Below are positions 26,001 to 31,928 of a stretch of 46,280 nt of DNA, in pieces. The translations under genes and the position numbers were made by a program. Source of the DNA: CAYGBM01 sp964348225 (lineage in GTDB: Bacteria > Patescibacteriota > Minisyncoccia > Minisyncoccales > CG1-02-41-26); NCBI GenBank assembly GCA_964348225.1, contig CAYGBM010000031.1, forward strand, positions 1-46,280, in the 5' to 3' direction. Within the stretch, counting starts at the first letter, position 1; each line of letters opens with the position of its first letter. The notes under the pieces are model-generated. The model was not told the origin of the DNA. It made no database searches and saw nothing but the letters and a program-made list of their open reading frames with translations.

Positions 26001-26513
26001 CAAAACCTCCAAGGTGGTCAAGGGCACCATAGGCCGGTTAAAAACAATGGTGATCTCTGAGTGCTCGGGTGCTTCTGACTCCTCCTTTGGAAAAACAGCG
26101 ATTATCTCTGGATTTTCAACAGCTAAGAAATCAGCTGCAATAATCGTTTCTTCTGATTGACGCACTCTCAAGGTCGCTGTATAGTACCTATTTAACCTCA
26201 AATCTTCTTTGGGCTTAAAAGCAATTATCCCTGGCTCGGTTGAAGTCAGCCACTCACCCTCAATTGCTGGCTCAAACTGAATATTCTTTTTCGCTTGGGC
26301 CTGGCTCACCCCTGATGGCAAACTAACAGCAATAGCAGCTGACTGGGACACTTTCTCTGGCACTAAACGATAAGTCTGGGTGTATTCTTTTGGCTCAACC
26401 GGCTCTTTGGGCTCAGGTACTCTTAAAAAACCTTTAGACCATAAATAAAAAACCCCTGCTGCAATAACAACCACAGCCAAGGTTAAAACAATTATTTTTT
26501 TTGTTCCCTGCAT
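20034..26513 (-). CDS. Membrane-anchored bacterial alpha-2-macroglobulin
   Basis: 2159 residues. N-terminal membrane anchor (KKIIVLTLAVVVIAAGVFYLW), several Ig-like MG domains, FYIYTDKPIYRPTQEVFIKG (MG-type opening strand), the TDSQGRARLTFTLPDNLTTW region before the bait-like zone, an alpha/alpha thioester barrel with the intact thioester motif GCSEQ (cysteine near residue 1660), and a C-terminal receptor-like domain. Traps proteases at the cell surface by covalent capture; family role from E. coli and Salmonella homologues. It lacks a lipobox, so it is anchored by a helix. Heads the surface gene run. An extended -10 at 26558-26566 supports the ATG at 26513 over the upstream TTG at 26546. Confidence 0.93.
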   Translation of the reverse strand: MQGTKKIIVLTLAVVVIAAGVFYLWSKGFLRVPEPKEPVEPKEYTQTYRLVPEKVSQSAAIAVSLPSGVSQAQAKKNIQFEPAIEGEWLTSTEPGIIAFKPKEDLRLNRYYTATLRVRQSEETIIAADFLAVENPEIIAVFPKEESEAPEHSEITIVFNRPMVPLTTLEVLEAKDIPVVVTPATEGRFKWISTRNLQFIPEQRLQRSSNYTVKINPGMVSMDNLEVEGAEIKFITRKLRYINLTKGKIGYNQPISIYFNQPVDLERTKNDIVLIDRTNGQEIPFIAEYAKKPDTSKSSASGKGKKSRGGIFAGFDFSKFLAQISRSEEKEVVDKEEETLNKSIIQIYNKADRFGRERLWDFENNYSLQIRRAHPAEGDIILSEARTSYINVAGIIKSISAESERTRHAEPDFFDPQGKLWVTFYEEINLSTSIIRNPKIKEIGYGEKCKYEEENYYYGVECEKITDKAKIYITFKEREIGKSERLPINFSKLVNMEGLQINQEVITRYITSYPEFKVLRTVPENGSTSASLTELIICSNSPISAPADEEMKDYFKANLAHELNSWSNAWRVHTCYGRCDCRVGEFRTRISYGLMPVATYSIDLNLEDAFSQKLDYSLSFTTGPMPGQYFTFYHFQAPYNVTTPQRTKLTYAVRNMDYVNMEICKLAPEDFLQYLEDGPGYYEGIASITECQERIYDRISLPKLYWLKNYFKVDVSEYFEDPIGHYVLTFYHPDYQTYYWKKGVKIYRQVFERSYLTITNLAVAEKQVEATTYSYSGSRLTPEQLKQLNNLYWVVNIPDLESVAGAQVDIYQKQDFKPYRFILAGSYQTNTQGIALTEVIYDLRAAIIRKGNDSTIVYDRESKVGYGSSAYSAEKFYIYTDKPIYRPTQEVFIKGIQRIGYDGNYEIQREPISLTVRNSKYEEIFSEKLAVNEFGTFNAKIVLSRDAPLGMYRACTERYTCVYFDVQEYVPSSFEVQLRSDKEEYISKDKVQIDVEANYYFGVPLEGGEVSYTISSQNYYFDRYSDGYFRFGGGWSYWSPYRYGEKFILRGKTELDEQGKAVISQVLDFEELFGEKEERKSKIIVVDVTVQNQQGRSVSSQKSFIVHAGEFYLGLRSDKSFLAKNEKTNMYVKSVDTQGENIRVRDITLSIYEVDWIYSRRLSSDGGYQYIWEKKRDLVKEFKFDTDREGNFTQEIQLIKEGSYEVEAQAIDGRGNLVWSLYNIHVYGKGAVTVKPTKDTSLEIEAEKTDLNIGDMASIIVKSPYQKAKALIAVERGEIFEYEIKEIEGNLFNYQFRIEEEYLPNVYVSVLLQSSLPEVKFGNVRFNVNTQRREIDVDIKSNKTHYLPGEKVSLDITAKDWKGTPVAAEFSIAVVDLSVLALKGNPKKNPLVFFYGGFPLTISTASNIKNILEEFEIPKTKGGGGLAAPEADEALARKKRGEFRETAFWQAVVRTDSQGRARLTFTLPDNLTTWQTEALGVTKDTKLGVDYGDFLTRKELMLVPLKPRFVVPGDVFYIGGKIFNQSKSKQKLEVTFDSASLVLREEEREKKLTIASGETETVYFEVSAPAGFEEGEHQFILSAKSKELEDTVEQSISITRNNTYEVAATANYTTSEISKEYVYLPGNIIKDRGGLSIKSSATLAVFLTDALNYLVGYPYGCSEQIASRLDAIAIVQRGLNVPNLSDKFKLKKVKYQNREYTIEELVEIGLAELYNNQQGDGGFAYWAGGRSSFHLTLHVVDTLYNLSLAGFEINENSLKRAADFLYKRITSYSSIYDDNNNIILTAYTLLRLPSYKNNSVLKQKVIGVVNNDLFLQEQISNSTLAYLAILLAEDFTPALKDKVMTVLENRIDIDSRGAFLESNKNFFWWYYETPIKNTALYVKALTAQKSDNPIIDKSIRWLLRSRFKDGAWGSTNSTLSVVDAFTDFLQWKRETESEFELEVFVEDKLEGSFDFNPQTILDQFQKEISLNALNFNKNNTIKFQKTNRNELPNSLYYDIALRYYLPADQIPPRDEGFSIQRNIYKLEDKENKTPILKAKVGEVLRVNLQITVPAHRNFVIIEDYIPSGFEIVNLDLATEEKSLRLQERELEGREFWPSFKEIRDDRVFLYNERVSPGVYEFDYYVRVLTKGRFTHLPAVVSEMYFPENFGRTDGRFFEVE

Positions 26514-26557
26514 AGCTTTAAAGAGGCTGGCCAGGCAACCAACCAAATTATTATGCT

Positions 26558-26566
26558 ATTTTACCA
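26558..26566 (-). promoter_or_regulatory. Extended -10 promoter of the alpha-2-macroglobulin run
   Basis: TGGTAAAAT on the minus strand (26566-26558), an extended -10 element without a clear -35. Predicted start near 26551, leader about 38 bases without SD. The same TGGTAAAAT precedes the gene starting at 31710. Confidence 0.55.
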
Positions 26567-26604
26567 CATAAAAACCCAAAAAAACACGTCAACCCCTTTG
26601 ACTC

Positions 26605-26621
26605 AACAAATAAAATTTGTT
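26605..26621. promoter_or_regulatory. Possible operator between the alpha-2-macroglobulin and bS21 promoters
   Basis: AACAAAT-AAA-ATTTGTT, a 7-3-7 perfect dyad, centred about 23 bases upstream of the bS21 -10 box and 47 bases upstream of the extended -10 of the divergent gene. Its position suits a regulator that acts on one or both. Confidence 0.4.
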
Positions 26622-26635
26622 AGGTTGCGATTAGA

Positions 26636-26641
26636 TATAAT
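26636..26641 (+). promoter_or_regulatory. -10 box of the bS21 gene
   Basis: TATAAT, with no good -35 at 17 bases. The start near 26648 leaves a leader of about 22 bases carrying GGGTGAGG as SD before the ATG at 26670. This excludes the longer reading frame from 26553. Confidence 0.6.
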
Positions 26642-26669
26642 TTCACAAAGAGAAAGGGTGAGGAAAACT

Positions 26670-26894
26670 ATGGGTGGAATAATAGTCAGGGTCGGACAAG
26701 AGGAAAGTATTGATAAGGCTATTCGAAGATTCCGGAAACTAACGCAAAAAGGTGGTTTACAGCTGAGGCCACGTACAGCAGGACGTTCTGGGAGAAAGCT
26801 TTATAGTATAACTCAACAGCCAACCCTTGGAATATTGAAAAAAACAAGAGAACGTAGAACTAAAGCCAATATGAGGAAAACTAAGATTAGCTAA
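26670..26894 (+). CDS. rpsU: Ribosomal protein bS21
   Basis: 74 residues, basic. IIVRVGQEESIDKAIRRFRKL matches the bS21 pattern (V-x-E/Q-x-E-x2-D-x-A-x-RRF-K/R), followed by a long basic tail ending RRTKANMRKTKIS. It sits in the 30S subunit close to the 16S 3' end and the anti-SD. The tail is longer and shows weaker similarity than the head. It has its own promoter and SD and ends near a hairpin at 26941-26970. Its neighbours are not ribosomal genes. Confidence 0.85.
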   Translation: MGGIIVRVGQEESIDKAIRRFRKLTQKGGLQLRPRTAGRSGRKLYSITQQPTLGILKKTRERRTKANMRKTKIS

Positions 26895-26940
26895 AAAAGC
26901 CAGGAAGAAAAGAGAAAGGCACAACCAGACGCAAAAAACA

Positions 26941-26970
26941 TAGGGTCAGGCTTACTTAGGTCTGACCCTA
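26941..26970. terminator. REP-like hairpin between convergent bS21 and the unknown gene
   Basis: TAGGGTCAG (26941-26949) pairs with CTGACCCTA (26962-26970), 9 bp. The TAG stop of the minus-strand gene at 26968 lies in the right arm. It can terminate both genes. From memory, TAGGGTCAGACC-type stems are found next to Y1 transposases, as with the 1091-1115 hairpin. Confidence 0.65.
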
Positions 26971-27420
26971 ATCATTTATCTGTTTTTCTAACGCGTCAAG
27001 CTCTGCATCTGTTGGCTCATCATCTGGCTCATTCTCTGAAGGTCCATTATCTATTCTTCCAAAAGTAAACTCCTTTGCCGGCCTTCCTCCCCGGCCTTTT
27101 TGCCTCATGTAAGTAGGCTTAACAGTTGTCTGCACCACGCCATCTTTTATGTTATCTATTGTATGCCACCGCAATCTAGGAAGACCAAACACTTGCAAAA
27201 GCTCATCTACATGTTCAACAACACGAACTAACCTAGATCGATCATACTCGGTCAATTTCCTATCTTGTCTTCTGTTCCTTGTTGTCTCTTCAAGCTTCTG
27301 TTCTATCACCACCGCCTCCCCACCAGATAAATCAACGAGCCCGCTAAATCCAGCCTGTTGCAAAAGCTTTAGGATAGGTCCGTCCAACCCACCCCAAAAA
27401 TCTAACAACAACTGCCCCAA
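26968..27420 (-). CDS. Hypothetical protein with an acidic tail and AT-hook-like motif
   Basis: 150 residues, no recognised domain. Residues 30-90 are charged and helical; KGRGGRPAKEF resembles an AT-hook (GRP core), suggesting DNA contact; the last 30 residues are acidic (DNGPSENEPDDEPTDAELD). Starts with TTG, supported by SD AAGGGAG at 27436-27430 with 9 bases spacing. Divergent from the sigma-54-type activator, so the two may be functionally linked. Function unknown. Confidence 0.6.
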   Translation of the reverse strand: MGQLLLDFWGGLDGPILKLLQQAGFSGLVDLSGGEAVVIEQKLEETTRNRRQDRKLTEYDRSRLVRVVEHVDELLQVFGLPRLRWHTIDNIKDGVVQTTVKPTYMRQKGRGGRPAKEFTFGRIDNGPSENEPDDEPTDAELDALEKQIND

Positions 27421-27429
27421 CTTCTATCA

Positions 27430-27436
27430 CTCCCTT
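27430..27436 (-). promoter_or_regulatory. SD deciding the TTG start at 27420
   Basis: AAGGGAG on the minus strand, 9 bases before TTG. The neighbouring activator gene also has an SD 9 bases before a TTG. Confidence 0.6.
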
Positions 27437-27552
27437 CTCTCGGTCTATACAAAGCCTATAGTTATATTCTTTTATTAGTGTACATCTTTTATTATCAATA
27501 TCAATTATTTCCCGAAAAATCAAAAGCTTTATATCAACAGCCACAAAAACCC

Positions 27553-27581
27553 TTGACCATAATTAGTTTTTCCATTAAAAT
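27553..27581 (+). promoter_or_regulatory. Sigma-70 promoter of the activator gene
   Basis: TTGACC (27553-27558), 17 bases, TAAAAT (27576-27581). Start near 27588, leader of about 45 bases with SD AAGGAG at 27618-27623. Confidence 0.72.
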
Positions 27582-27632
27582 TTCTTTACGGTCTTCTAAT
27601 TCTTTCATCTTTAAAGAAAGGAGATGAGCACG

Positions 27633-28637
27633 TTGAAAACTGATATCGAAAGAATTGAAGAATGCAGGGCTAAAGCTCCCCTACCTCTTGTAGGAGAAAA
27701 TGAAGAATTCCTGGAGGCTTTATCTCTAGCTGCGAAATTCGCCCTTACAGAATATCCGGTACTTATTCTGGGTGAAAGCGGAACCGGCAAAGAAAATCTT
27801 GCCAGAGCTATTCACGCGAATAGTCATCGAGCAAACCAGCCGTTTATCGCTTTAAATTGTGCTGCCATTCCTGAAACACTAATAGAGAGTATACTCTTCG
27901 GGCATGAAAGAGGAGCATTCACAGGTGCTCACTGCAGCAGAAAAGGTCAATTTGAACTTGCCCGAAATGGCACTTTAATGCTGGACGAAATAGCAAAGTT
28001 GGATACTTCGTGCCAGGATAGACTATTAAGGGCGATAGGCAATCATGAGATCCTCCCCATAGGAGCCGAAGCAGTCCGAATAGTCCATCCTCGGATTATC
28101 TGCGCAACCAGTCTGACCAATCTCAATAAAAGGAGAGAAAAAGGGGAGTTTATTGAGGAGTTATATTATAGGATCAGTGTGGCTATAATATGCCTGCCCC
28201 CGCTCAGAGAAAGACAGCAAGATATTCCTCTGCTTGCTGCATATTTTCTCCAGCAAGAAGGTTGTTGCTTTTCTATTTCCCCAGATGTGATTGAGCGTCT
28301 AATAAAGCATCGTTGGCCAGGGAACATTCGGGAGTTAGAAGCGGCCATAAAACGAGCTGTAGTCATGGCAGAGGGCAGCGAGATATCTCCCGAAAATATA
28401 ATTTTCGACCATGAGATTCTTGAGCCTCTTACAAAGAGAGAAGTATTGAACCCCACCGAAGCCATCCGCTCTCTGATTGCATACCTAGCTGAAACAGAAG
28501 ATTTCACACTGTGGAACTTAAAAGAGGAAATCATAAAAAGGGCCATAAGGTATTGCGAGGGAGATAAAAGCAAAACAGCCCAAATCCTGGGAGTAAGCCG
28601 GGATACAATACATAAAAGAACAAGGGGATCACATTAA
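27633..28637 (+). CDS. Sigma-54-dependent-type AAA+ transcriptional activator
   Basis: 334 residues from TTG at 27633; the ATG at 27624 directly abuts the SD (27618-27623), so TTG with 9 bases spacing is preferred. Walker A GESGTGKE, the sigma-54-contacting GAFTGA loop, Walker B LMLDEI, the ELYYRISV arginine region, WPGNIRELE, and a C-terminal Fis-type HTH (KTAQILGVSRDTIHKR). There is no N-terminal receiver or sensor domain. Such proteins work only with RpoN, which is rarely seen in CPR bacteria. It may be a PspF-like free activator, a relic, or may regulate by other means. Its own promoter and terminator; GC-richer than neighbours. Confidence 0.9.
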   Translation: MKTDIERIEECRAKAPLPLVGENEEFLEALSLAAKFALTEYPVLILGESGTGKENLARAIHANSHRANQPFIALNCAAIPETLIESILFGHERGAFTGAHCSRKGQFELARNGTLMLDEIAKLDTSCQDRLLRAIGNHEILPIGAEAVRIVHPRIICATSLTNLNKRREKGEFIEELYYRISVAIICLPPLRERQQDIPLLAAYFLQQEGCCFSISPDVIERLIKHRWPGNIRELEAAIKRAVVMAEGSEISPENIIFDHEILEPLTKREVLNPTEAIRSLIAYLAETEDFTLWNLKEEIIKRAIRYCEGDKSKTAQILGVSRDTIHKRTRGSH

Positions 28638-28638
28638 G

Positions 28639-28687
28639 GGAAGGGCAGATTGTCTAATAGAGTCATTGGATAATCCCCTTCCTTTTT
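28639..28687 (+). terminator. Terminator of the activator gene
   Basis: GGAAGGG (28639-28645) pairs with CCCTTCC (28676-28682), continued by GATT/AATC after a 2-base bulge, then TTTTT (28683-28687). It starts right after the stop codon. Confidence 0.85.
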
Positions 28688-28695
28688 CTATTAAT

Positions 28696-29109
28696 TTAAA
28701 ATAAGACTGGGGTTGTAAAGCACTTCTCAATAAATCTTCTTAATTTCGGGGAGGATTCTAACTCCAAAAATTCTTCTGGGGTTAGCCATTTGAAATCATT
28801 ATGTTCAAAGCTTAAAACTACTTTTTCTGAGTCGGCTTTTGCTTTATAAGCAATTGTTATCCAGAAATCGCCCTCTTTGTTGATATGCGATTCAACATCA
28901 AAAGGTAGAGGATTTCTTATTTTCAAGCCAGTTTCTTCTTCAACTTCCCTAATAAGTCCTTCAATTGCCTCCTCGCCAAAATCCAAATCACCCCCGGGCA
29001 AATCCCAGGTATTAGGCCTAGTCGGGGCTGTTTCTGTACGATGCATAGCCAAAAACTTGCCTTGTTTATTAAAAATAACCGCTTTTTGGGAAACACCTGT
29101 TTTTTTCAT
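28696..29109 (-). CDS. Nudix hydrolase
   Basis: 137 residues. The Nudix box GGDLDFGEEAIEGLIREVEEETGL fits GX5EX7REUXEEXGU with every key residue; it is interrupted nowhere. Near the start KFLAMHRTE and NTWDLPGG are typical of mutT-like and ADP-sugar or diadenosine hydrolases. The substrate cannot be fixed. The promoter (TTGAAA, 17, TAGAAT) puts the transcript start about 3 bases before the ATG, so it should be leaderless. Confidence 0.88.
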   Translation of the reverse strand: MKKTGVSQKAVIFNKQGKFLAMHRTETAPTRPNTWDLPGGDLDFGEEAIEGLIREVEEETGLKIRNPLPFDVESHINKEGDFWITIAYKAKADSEKVVLSFEHNDFKWLTPEEFLELESSPKLRRFIEKCFTTPVLF

Positions 29110-29118
29110 ACCGATTTC

Positions 29119-29147
29119 ATTCTAACAGAAGTATTTCTGTGTTTCAA
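29119..29147 (-). promoter_or_regulatory. Promoter giving a near-leaderless Nudix mRNA
   Basis: TTGAAA (29147-29142), 17 bases, TAGAAT (29124-29119). The -10 box ends 9 bases before the ATG at 29109. Confidence 0.65.
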
Positions 29148-29223
29148 TTTACTGAGAAATCTAACAAAAGCTCTAACCCCTTACGAAGCCAGAGCTTTTT
29201 TAGTCTTTCTGAAAGATATTTGC

Positions 29224-29409
29224 TTACTCTCCCCCGAACAGCCAAGCAATCAAAGCAATAATGGCTATGATAATAATGGGAATTATGACTCGCCAAAGCA
29301 GCCTTTTCAGAATGCTCTTGCCCTTACTGGGTTTTTCAGCCGGTGCGCCACCTGGTTGAGGCGGAGACGGCTTTGGCTGCTCTTGAGGAGATGGAGTTCC
29401 GTCTGGCAT
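29224..29409 (-). CDS. Small tail-anchored membrane protein
   Basis: 61 residues: proline/glutamine-rich N-terminal half and a C-terminal membrane segment (RVIIPIIIIAIIALIAWLF) ending GGE. No SD. Architecture, not homology, is the main support. Function unknown. Confidence 0.6.
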   Translation of the reverse strand: MPDGTPSPQEQPKPSPPQPGGAPAEKPSKGKSILKRLLWRVIIPIIIIAIIALIAWLFGGE

Positions 29410-29539
29410 AAGATTTTAGATAATTGTTAAACGATTAAATGAAAGACCTTTTAATGGTTTTAACCTTTTATTTTTAAATTTATGGTTTTTCTGAAACAAA
29501 AGGAATCTTTTTACTTATCTGCATAAAAATTTAAAGCAA

Positions 29540-29995
29540 TTATTTCAATATTTTTGCAGCTAGGCTTTCAACCTCTTCTCTGTCAGTTTTGTTCAGCACA
29601 ACAAAGATACTAATTCTGGAGCCATCTACTTTAAAAACAGAGGAATTGCCCTCACCCGCTACCCAGTCATAATCCCCCAGCCTTTTTCTTTCACCTGAGG
29701 TGCCAGCCACCAAGCCCATTCTGGCATTCTGGGCATCTTGAGAACTGTCATAGCTGATGTTTACCAAGCTCTCTTCAGATGAAAGCCAACATCTCTCACC
29801 AGATACTGGCTTTTCACCACCAATCACTGAAAATCTTTCTAAAATAAGAGGGGTAAGTGGGTCGCAAGCCTTACCGGTTTTCTTCACTGCAACAACCACG
29901 ATTATAGCGATTACTACAATTACAACCCAAGGAATAATAGTAAGCAAAACCCGCTTTTTCTTAGAAAATTTTGAAGTTTTTGAAGGCTCTACCAT
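29540..29995 (-). CDS. Single-pass anchored protein
   Basis: 151 residues: a basic N-terminal stretch, a membrane segment (VLLTIIPWVVIVVIAIIVVVAV) and an exported domain of about 110 residues with two cysteines (ACDPLTP and RCWLSS) that may form a disulfide. ATG at 29995 is chosen because it overlaps the stop of the upstream gene by a few bases; a start at 30016 would overlap it further. No family recognised. Probably cotranscribed with the cysteine-rich protein. Confidence 0.7.
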   Translation of the reverse strand: MVEPSKTSKFSKKKRVLLTIIPWVVIVVIAIIVVVAVKKTGKACDPLTPLILERFSVIGGEKPVSGERCWLSSEESLVNISYDSSQDAQNARMGLVAGTSGERKRLGDYDWVAGEGNSSVFKVDGSRISIFVVLNKTDREEVESLAAKILK

Positions 29996-31710
29996 ATACA
30001 GAAAGGCCATCCGCATTTCTTTTCTTTGATGAGGATGGATTTTGAAACTTCTGTTTCATCAAAGGTTTTCTCAAATTCTTCAGGCGCTCTTTTGCCATAG
30101 CCTGTTTCAACAATAAACACATCTTCGCCAGAAAAGCTCATGTATTTCACGAGGTTCTTGGTTGGCTTAACAAACCTGTCTTCAGATGTGTAATAAATCA
30201 TACCTTGAGCATCTAAATAGCCTTCTTCTTTGGGAACAACCTTAGAGAGAATATGAAGCTTTGAAGTTTTAGGCATTACTATATATTTGCCCCCAATCAG
30301 TTTTGTTTTAAAACTGCCAATCAAAGAACCCCAATTGAGAACCCCTTGATAGCTCCAGCCAAAACTCATTGTGTAGTCTTTTTCTTCAAGCTGAAAACCG
30401 CCAAAGTCGGCTGCTGGGTAAACAATGCCAGCAGTCACAGCTATGCTATGATTAGAGATATTCTCTATTTCCAGCCTCACAACAATTTCATCTCCCACAT
30501 TAACCTCGGGAAGCTTGCTGGCTGTCGAACCCTGAACCTCCAAGCGAATATCCAGGCCCGGCTCCTGCTTGGCTGTTGTAATGTTGTCTTTAATTTGGGT
30601 GTAGGTTTGAGCATATCCAATTTTGTAATCGCTTTGCTCTTCTTGAATTTTCTTGGCTACTTCTTTATCTGTGACTTCTTTAACCTCTGTTGAAACTGTT
30701 TCAACGCACTTGTTGCTTTTGCACACCCCTTTTGAACAATGCCAATTTTCAAGGCATTCACCGCTTATAATTTTCCCGTTCTTGCAAAGCTTTGGTGTGT
30801 AGTCCTTAAAAAAGGTGCTTTGGTTTGTGCCAGAGGGTACCACCAATGTCCCCTCAAAAATAGTGCCTCCATAAGACTCATGCAATCTGTATCTTTTATC
30901 CTGATAATCATGGACGTACATAAAGAAAGACCCCACTTCACAGCAAGAGTCAGAAACATGGCAATCCTTTGAGCAATTCTTGCAATCTTCTCCCACCCAT
31001 TCCTCGCAGTTTTTGTTGCCACAGACAGGCTCGGGTTTTTCACAATCCTCTGGGCAGTTTGAATAACTCTCTCCTTCACCGCAGCTACCATCACCACAAA
31101 AACCTTCAGAGGGCTCTAACTTATCAACAAAGATTCTTGCCACCCTCTTAGCTACATCAAGAGAAGGCGTGCCCTTATCCTGGCTCACCGTAATGTTAAT
31201 TAAATAATTGGAAACTGGCACCATCAAGTCTATTCCGTTCTTGAAATAATATTCAGTGTAGTCACTGCCCGTGGTTGACCTAAAATACTTGGCTGAATAA
31301 TCCCCCACCTTTGTTGACTTAGTGCTTTCGCATCTGGCATCCCTGATTTCTTTGTAAGCTTCTTTAGCTAAGGGAATCCAGTCTTCCATATAGGTTTTTG
31401 TCTTTTTAGCGCTTTTCAAGTAAACAATGTCAACGTCAATCTCACCATCTTTTTCTCCATACTCATCAAAATAATAAGCAATGTAGCATTTCTCAACGCC
31501 ATATTCTTTTTCCCAATCTTCTATCTCTATCTCCTCAACTTCAATCAAAGGAAACCCTTCAAGCTCTTGAGGAAAAACGCTCTTTGAAAGGCCGGCTGCT
31601 TGAAGTTGAGACAGGCAAAAAATAAAAAGCAACAAAACCGTTGCTCCTCCTAAAATATAATTTCTTGTATAATTTTTCCGCTTTAAAAACTTTGCTTTGT
31701 AGTTATCCAT
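29989..31710 (-). CDS. Secreted or anchored cysteine-rich protein
   Basis: 573 residues. N-terminal membrane segment (YILGGATVLLLFIFCLSQLQ), a domain of about 170 residues, a cysteine-rich stretch near 215-270 (FCGDGSCGEGESYSNCPEDC, CGNKNCEEWVGEDCKNCSKDC), a further Cys segment, then a beta-rich domain (VGDEIVVRLEIENISNHSIAV). CGDGxC...NCPxDC modules are common in Parcubacterial exported proteins. Unlike most genes here with similar style it has a strong SD (AAGGAGGAGGAC). An extended -10 (TGGTAAAAT, 31755-31747) and a DnaA box lie upstream. Confidence 0.75.
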   Translation of the reverse strand: MDNYKAKFLKRKNYTRNYILGGATVLLLFIFCLSQLQAAGLSKSVFPQELEGFPLIEVEEIEIEDWEKEYGVEKCYIAYYFDEYGEKDGEIDVDIVYLKSAKKTKTYMEDWIPLAKEAYKEIRDARCESTKSTKVGDYSAKYFRSTTGSDYTEYYFKNGIDLMVPVSNYLINITVSQDKGTPSLDVAKRVARIFVDKLEPSEGFCGDGSCGEGESYSNCPEDCEKPEPVCGNKNCEEWVGEDCKNCSKDCHVSDSCCEVGSFFMYVHDYQDKRYRLHESYGGTIFEGTLVVPSGTNQSTFFKDYTPKLCKNGKIISGECLENWHCSKGVCKSNKCVETVSTEVKEVTDKEVAKKIQEEQSDYKIGYAQTYTQIKDNITTAKQEPGLDIRLEVQGSTASKLPEVNVGDEIVVRLEIENISNHSIAVTAGIVYPAADFGGFQLEEKDYTMSFGWSYQGVLNWGSLIGSFKTKLIGGKYIVMPKTSKLHILSKVVPKEEGYLDAQGMIYYTSEDRFVKPTKNLVKYMSFSGEDVFIVETGYGKRAPEEFEKTFDETEVSKSILIKEKKCGWPFCIW

Positions 31711-31746
31711 GTCCTCCTCCTTATAAAAATCTTTAGACCTTCTACT

Positions 31747-31755
31747 ATTTTACCA
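31747..31755 (-). promoter_or_regulatory. Extended -10 promoter of the cysteine-rich protein gene
   Basis: TGGTAAAAT on the minus strand, identical to the element upstream of the alpha-2-macroglobulin gene. Start near 31740; the 30-base leader contains AAGGAGGAGGAC. Confidence 0.55.
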
Positions 31756-31780
31756 AAATAAAAAAGCAAAGTATAACCAC

Positions 31781-31789
31781 TTATCCACA
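31781..31789 (-). promoter_or_regulatory. DnaA-box sequence upstream of a promoter
   Basis: TGTGGATAA on the minus strand, ending 28 bases before the TAAAAT box at 31752. Same sequence and orientation as 1748-1756 and 36429-36437. Confidence 0.5.
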
Positions 31790-31841
31790 CCCCAGAAAAA
31801 CATGGACAAACCTAGCCACAAAGCAATTTCTCCTTTAACCA

Positions 31842-31887
31842 AAAAGCTGTCTATCTTCAAAAACCTACTTAAAGTTAGACAGCTTTT
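31842..31887 (-). terminator. Terminator of the barrel protein gene
   Basis: AAAAGCTGTCTA (31842-31853) pairs perfectly with TAGACAGCTTTT (31876-31887), 12 bp, 22-base loop, 42 bases past the stop codon. Confidence 0.8.
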
Positions 31888-31928
31888 ACTTTTTCCTCCT
31901 ATATTTCTCCATAAATTGAATGTTGAGG

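Noticed and set aside
26553..26669. 39-residue N-terminal extension of bS21
   Set aside because: The TATAAT box at 26636-26641 lies inside the extension; the SD points to 26670.
27344..27544. Minus-strand frame of 66 codons overlapping the start of the 26968-27420 gene
   Set aside because: It has a GTG start without SD and overlaps the gene whose SD and TTG start are clear. A real small protein is possible but unsupported.
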